Source of the DNA: Akkermansiaceae bacterium
GTDB lineage: Bacteria > Verrucomicrobiota > Verrucomicrobiia > Verrucomicrobiales > Akkermansiaceae
Assembly (NCBI GenBank): GCA_023301645.1
Contig: JALZUH010000061.1
Coordinates: forward strand, 1 to 10,637
Reading direction: 5' to 3'
DNA: 10,637 nucleotides
This document shows positions 7,383 through 10,637 of the stretch, one piece after another. Position 1 is the stretch's first letter; every line of letters begins with the position of its first letter. Made by a program: the position numbers and the translations under genes. The notes beneath the pieces were generated by a model. The model saw nothing but the letters and a program-made list of their open reading frames with translations, made no database searches and was not told where the DNA came from.

Positions 7383-9692
7383 ATGTTTTCATTTATTGAA
7401 AAATTAGTGGTTATTGTTCTCGCAGTAGCTCTGCTGGCGGCATGTGTTTTTGGCACTGACTTGGGCTTGCCGTTGCAGTCGTTTGCCATGATTGGCCTTG
7501 CTCTAGCCGGCGTGCTGGCGGTGTTTTGTTGCTTTGTTAAGATGTCACTTCCTGCCCCTTATTTATTAATAGGCTCTGTAGGCACCCTCTTATTTTTGGG
7601 CATAAGGGCCCAGTATTCGCCAGTGGTTGATTTTGGCTTAGATGATACATTTCTCATCTTGGCTGCCGGCGTGCTCTATGTCGTGGCGGGCTATCTATGT
7701 GCTTCACCTACAGTAAGAATTGGTATAGCCTATGTTTTCCTCATAGGTTTTGTCCTAAATATAGGCTCTGCTGTTATGCAGGCTAATGGTGGAGATGGTT
7801 ATTGGCCTTTAGCATGGTTTGCTGAAGTGAGTCGCCCGAAGGGGAGTGTGATTACAGGTATGTATGGCTACCGTGGTAGCTTTGCTAATTTTGCTGCGAT
7901 GGCGAGTATGCTGTCGCTAAGCTTAGCTCTACTGGGTCGCTACCACGCTATTATTAGGGTGCTTCTTGGGACTCTTGCCATCCTTGGTATGGTGGCCGTT
8001 ATCATGTCTAGTTCCCGTTCAGCTATGATTAGTCTAGTTGGCGGCGGTGGAGTGTTTATCTGCTTGCTGTGGGTTACTAGTGCGGCCCGTGTGCAAAAAG
8101 CACAAAAGTATTTTCGGATCATGATCTTTGCCATCGCTGCCCTGGTTCTTGTCGGTGGCCCTTATGCGGCTTACAAGGTGTTTAGTAAGCGATCGTCTGC
8201 AGAGCATGTTGGCGGAGATGTTTTTTTTGCCGATTCTTCACGTAGTGGGTATTGGCCGATGGCACTGAGTCAGGTGAATGAACGACCTTGGCTTGGTTCA
8301 GGTAGCCGAAGCTTTTCGTATGAGAACTATAAGCATTGGAACCCTAATTTAAAGGCGAGATCAGCCAGCCCTGAATTTGTGCATAACGAGTATTTACAGG
8401 CGGTTACCGATTATGGGTTGATTGGCCTACTACTTATATTGGGAGTGGTCAGCGCCCATCTGGCTATTGGCGCCAAAAGAACTGCTGGGATAACAGTGAA
8501 AATGAGAAGTCACGGGTTAGTTCATTCTAATGAGTTGGCACTTTGTGTGGCTGGTGTTGTAGGTGTTTCGGTAATGGCGATTCATTCGATGTTTGATTTC
8601 AGAATGCATTTGCAGTCGAATTTACTACTTACGACTGCTTGCTTGCTTTGGGTGTTGCCGGTGAGGCGGGCTATTGGCAATGTGCAATCCGATCGCCAGC
8701 GAAACGAGAGGACAGTAGGTCTTGCTCAGGGAGCGTGGCTAGTGCGCTCTTTATTAGCTGTGGTGGTATTAAGCTCGGCGCTCTTGGCTGCATTCTTGGG
8801 GGCTAAGGAACTTCGGGCTGGTATACCTCTTCTTGAGGCTAAGCTGGCAGTTGAAAAAGGTTCTTGGAATCTTGGTGCCGTATCGAAAGGTCGCCATGTC
8901 GAGGCTCTCGAAGCCTCAATTCAGACGTCACCTAGCTACCGCAGGCATGAGAAATTAGGCACGATTTATCACTTTCAAGCTACCAAAGACGGGCTTGCAC
9001 CTGATATTCGAAATGATCTCTTCAACAAGGCTTTTGAGCAATACACCTTGGCAAAAAAAAGGCACCCTTATAGCCCGATGGTTGATGCTAACTTAGGCAT
9101 GATTTCTGGCGAAATGGGGCGCTACAGAGAAGCGGATAAGCATTTTGAGAGTTTGCTAGCTACCGCTGTAGGCGCTCGCGGTGAGTTATTATTTGGTTCT
9201 AGTGTCAGGTGGTCGAATGTTACTTACAAAGAGGCTATTGGTTATTGGGAAGCTAAAGATCACAGCTCAGCTAGGAGCGCTTTTGAAAAAGCATTGGCCA
9301 TTATGGATGATTCTATGGTTCATCCTCTGCATAAAAAAAGGCAGAAATTGCTGATAGCAGTAGGCTATATCAAGTTTTTGATTCAGCGAGGTGACTTTGA
9401 ACAGGCCAATCGCCTTATTGCGGAGCTAGAACTAAGCGAAACATCACACAGAGGGCCTTTTCGTAAACTAGATCTTGGTGAATACTACTATGCAGAGGGC
9501 ATGGACTTATGGTCAAAACGTCAGCCGAGTCAGGCAATGGCGCTTTTTCTGAAAGCGAGGAGGTGCTACTTGATTCATAAGCGTGAGCTAAAGGGCGATG
9601 TTGATAGCCGTTGGCAGTCAGGTTATCAGCTTGTCGAGGATAGGCTCGCGTTTTTCAAAGAAACCAATATATCGCCAGCCACTGCTGAGTAG
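7383..9692 (+). CDS. O-antigen ligase/polymerase (Wzy_C) family protein with C-terminal TPR-like region
   Basis: This 769-residue inner-membrane protein probably polymerises or ligates lipid-linked glycan on the periplasmic side. The membrane part (about 1-475) has a dozen or so hydrophobic segments. Family features are SSSRSAMISLVGGG (209-222) at the start of the large periplasmic loop, RPWLGSGSRSF (301-311), and EFVHNEYLQAVTDYGLIGLL (331-350), the His-Asn...Gly-Leu-Ile-Gly signature of the Wzy_C domain. HSMFDFRMHL (401-410) also matches the family. After a last membrane helix (about 454-474) comes a soluble, mostly helical tail (about 500-769). Its units resemble TPRs: FEQYTLAKKRHPYSPMVDAN, then a GRYREADKHFESLL unit, then an ARSAFEKALA unit. 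It starts 10 bases after the GT-C-like gene, and the 37-base gap to the next gene shows no terminator. Ligase and polymerase cannot be told apart by sequence alone. Confidence 0.88.
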   Translation: MFSFIEKLVVIVLAVALLAACVFGTDLGLPLQSFAMIGLALAGVLAVFCCFVKMSLPAPYLLIGSVGTLLFLGIRAQYSPVVDFGLDDTFLILAAGVLYVVAGYLCASPTVRIGIAYVFLIGFVLNIGSAVMQANGGDGYWPLAWFAEVSRPKGSVITGMYGYRGSFANFAAMASMLSLSLALLGRYHAIIRVLLGTLAILGMVAVIMSSSRSAMISLVGGGGVFICLLWVTSAARVQKAQKYFRIMIFAIAALVLVGGPYAAYKVFSKRSSAEHVGGDVFFADSSRSGYWPMALSQVNERPWLGSGSRSFSYENYKHWNPNLKARSASPEFVHNEYLQAVTDYGLIGLLLILGVVSAHLAIGAKRTAGITVKMRSHGLVHSNELALCVAGVVGVSVMAIHSMFDFRMHLQSNLLLTTACLLWVLPVRRAIGNVQSDRQRNERTVGLAQGAWLVRSLLAVVVLSSALLAAFLGAKELRAGIPLLEAKLAVEKGSWNLGAVSKGRHVEALEASIQTSPSYRRHEKLGTIYHFQATKDGLAPDIRNDLFNKAFEQYTLAKKRHPYSPMVDANLGMISGEMGRYREADKHFESLLATAVGARGELLFGSSVRWSNVTYKEAIGYWEAKDHSSARSAFEKALAIMDDSMVHPLHKKRQKLLIAVGYIKFLIQRGDFEQANRLIAELELSETSHRGPFRKLDLGEYYYAEGMDLWSKRQPSQAMALFLKARRCYLIHKRELKGDVDSRWQSGYQLVEDRLAFFKETNISPATAE

Positions 9693-9718
9693 GTTTGAGC
9701 GTTCAGTTTAATATCAAT

Positions 9719-9729
9719 TTTATAAAAAT
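9719..9729 (+). promoter_or_regulatory. A-rich, SD-less translation start motif
   Basis: TTTATAAAAAT lies directly before the ATG at 9730 and shares the AAAAT-ATG end with the starts at 1082 and 3204. No Shine-Dalgarno-like element is found in the 37-base intergenic gap. The TATAAA inside it is too close to the ATG to be a normal -10 box unless the message were leaderless. Confidence 0.35.
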
Positions 9730-10637
9730 ATGTTAGGATCTAAAAGAAGAGAGCAATTCTCCATTCAGGCGCTGCAGTTTTTCGATGCATTTCTCGTCTA
9801 TGGTTCATTTTGGCTGAGTGATCAGCTAAGGCCATTGGTTCGCCCTCTTTTGGGGATGGAACAACATGATTCGATTGGACTGAATGCTCTTGCGTGGCTG
9901 TTATTTATTGTGGTGCCGTTTACGCCATTAATACTGGAGTTTTTTGGCTTTTATGAGAATTTACTTCGCAAAACCGTAGCGAAATCAGTGTCGCAAATGC
10001 TGCGTTGTTTAGCAGTGTTCACTGTCTTTGTCGCTATCATGGTGGTCTTCTTTCAGGTGACTCCGTCAAGTCGCTTAGTGCTATTGATGTCGGGTGTCTT
10101 TGCGACGCTTTCACTGCTTTTGAGAGATGGTTTTACGAGGCGCTTACTCAAGAAATCAGCGATTGAAGGTGGTGGGCAGCAGCGAGTTATCATTGCCGGC
10201 GAGCCTAATGAGATCGAGAAGCTTTTAGCTGAAATGCCTGATAGCGTGACTGATTACTGGGAGGTAGTCGCTCATTACGATATGACAAAAAGAACGGATG
10301 ATGATCTTGAGGAGATACTTACTGAAAAGTCAGTCCATCAGGTTGTTGTTGCAGCGTCGCACTCCGTGTTTGAAGGTATATCACGGGTCGTCGAGCTTTG
10401 TGAAAAGAGAGGGGTAGAGGCTTGGGTATCGGCGGGCTTTATTCGCACGCAGGTATCGCGTCCTGTATTTGACACCCTCGGAGGTAATCCAATGCTTGTC
10501 TTGCGGGCAACCCCCGATCTTTCATGGGCCTTACTTGTGAAGAAGGTGTTAGACCGTATTGGGGCATTCGTCTTAATCATAGCGACGTCACCATTTTGGT
10601 TATTTGCCATGATCGGTATTTGCTTTGCCAGTCCTGG
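9730..10637 (+). CDS. Polyprenyl-phosphate glycosylphosphotransferase, N-terminal part (3' end outside the window)
   Basis: The frame opens at ATG 9730 and runs to the right edge without a stop (302 codons plus two bases). It matches the exopolysaccharide priming enzymes (WcaJ/PglC-type large PGTs), which attach a sugar phosphate to undecaprenyl phosphate. The N-terminal third has about four membrane segments (near 14-30, 51-72, 92-110 and 115-131). A cytoplasmic Rossmann-like domain follows, starting at QRVIIAGEPNEIEKLL (151-166) and including VHQVVVAAS (202-210). The characteristic entry to the catalytic sugar-transferase domain is visible as VKKVLDRIGAFVLIIATSPF (270-289), and the window ends in FASP(G), where the family normally continues with P-V-F. 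The catalytic residues lie beyond the edge. The start lies 37 bases after the Wzy_C gene and has no Shine-Dalgarno. Sugar specificity is unknown. Confidence 0.88.
   Translation, partial: MLGSKRREQFSIQALQFFDAFLVYGSFWLSDQLRPLVRPLLGMEQHDSIGLNALAWLLFIVVPFTPLILEFFGFYENLLRKTVAKSVSQMLRCLAVFTVFVAIMVVFFQVTPSSRLVLLMSGVFATLSLLLRDGFTRRLLKKSAIEGGGQQRVIIAGEPNEIEKLLAEMPDSVTDYWEVVAHYDMTKRTDDDLEEILTEKSVHQVVVAASHSVFEGISRVVELCEKRGVEAWVSAGFIRTQVSRPVFDTLGGNPMLVLRATPDLSWALLVKKVLDRIGAFVLIIATSPFWLFAMIGICFASP

Noticed and set aside
9053..9060. Run of eight A (and eight T at 8221-8228) in the Wzy_C gene as a possible frameshift site
   Set aside because: The reading frame continues through both runs with sensible family-like protein on each side, so neither a sequencing error nor programmed slippage is needed.
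9695..9726. Possible promoter: TTGAGC and TATAAA before the last gene
   Set aside because: The spacing is about 20 bases and the TATAAA ends only three bases before the ATG. This is more simply part of the A-rich start region in a short intergenic gap.
1..10637. tRNA, rRNA, CRISPR array, insertion sequence or attachment site
   Set aside because: The window is almost fully coding with gaps of at most 37 bases. I saw no regularly spaced repeats, transposase gene or cloverleaf-like sequence.

Overview
The window is one continuous run of co-directional genes on the + strand. It reads as part of an extracellular polysaccharide and protein-sorting locus. Nine coding regions are packed with gaps of 6 to 37 bases or with overlaps of 1 and 4 bases (TAATG at 363-367, ATGA at 4514-4517). 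I see no convincing terminator or promoter inside, so a single transcript is likely. The first gene is cut by the left edge and the last by the right edge.

The organism is a Gram-negative-type bacterium. A stand-alone exosortase beside a separate EpsI-like protein, an O-antigen-ligase protein with a TPR tail, sulfotransferase genes and moderate GC content would fit a (marine?) Verrucomicrobiota member. This is an inference from gene families, not proof. The starts share an oddity: none has a recognisable GGAGG-type ribosome binding site, and most have an A-rich stretch just before ATG.

Layout, left to right. (1) Positions 3-1069: the C-terminal part of a probable sulfotransferase and a complete small P-loop sulfotransferase, both visibly more AT-rich than the rest. 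(2) 1082-2179: a GT4-type glycosyltransferase. (3) 2202-3911: an exosortase with Cys/Arg/His catalytic residues, followed by its EpsI/DUF3485 partner. (4) 3918-7372: a class I methyltransferase, a UbiA-superfamily protein resembling decaprenyl-phosphate phosphoribosyltransferase, and a large GT-C-like membrane protein. (5) 7383-9692: an O-antigen ligase/polymerase-type (Wzy_C) protein fused to a TPR-like C-terminal region. (6) 9730 to the end: the N-terminal two thirds of a polyprenyl-phosphate glycosylphosphotransferase, ending exactly where its catalytic domain begins.

Proposed joint function (inference). The glycosylphosphotransferase would start a repeat unit on undecaprenyl phosphate. 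The GT4 enzyme would add sugars, the Wzy_C protein would polymerise or ligate, and the sulfotransferases would add sulfate to the glycan. The exosortase/EpsI pair would process and anchor proteins that carry a C-terminal sorting signal; no such substrate is encoded here. The UbiA-like enzyme makes, in known relatives, a polyprenyl-phosphate pentose, and a GT-C enzyme uses polyprenyl-phosphate sugars. That pair may therefore form a periplasmic pentosylation branch inside the exosortase operon, which is the most interesting hypothesis in this window. The flippase, the DprE-like epimerase and the sorting substrates are not in view.
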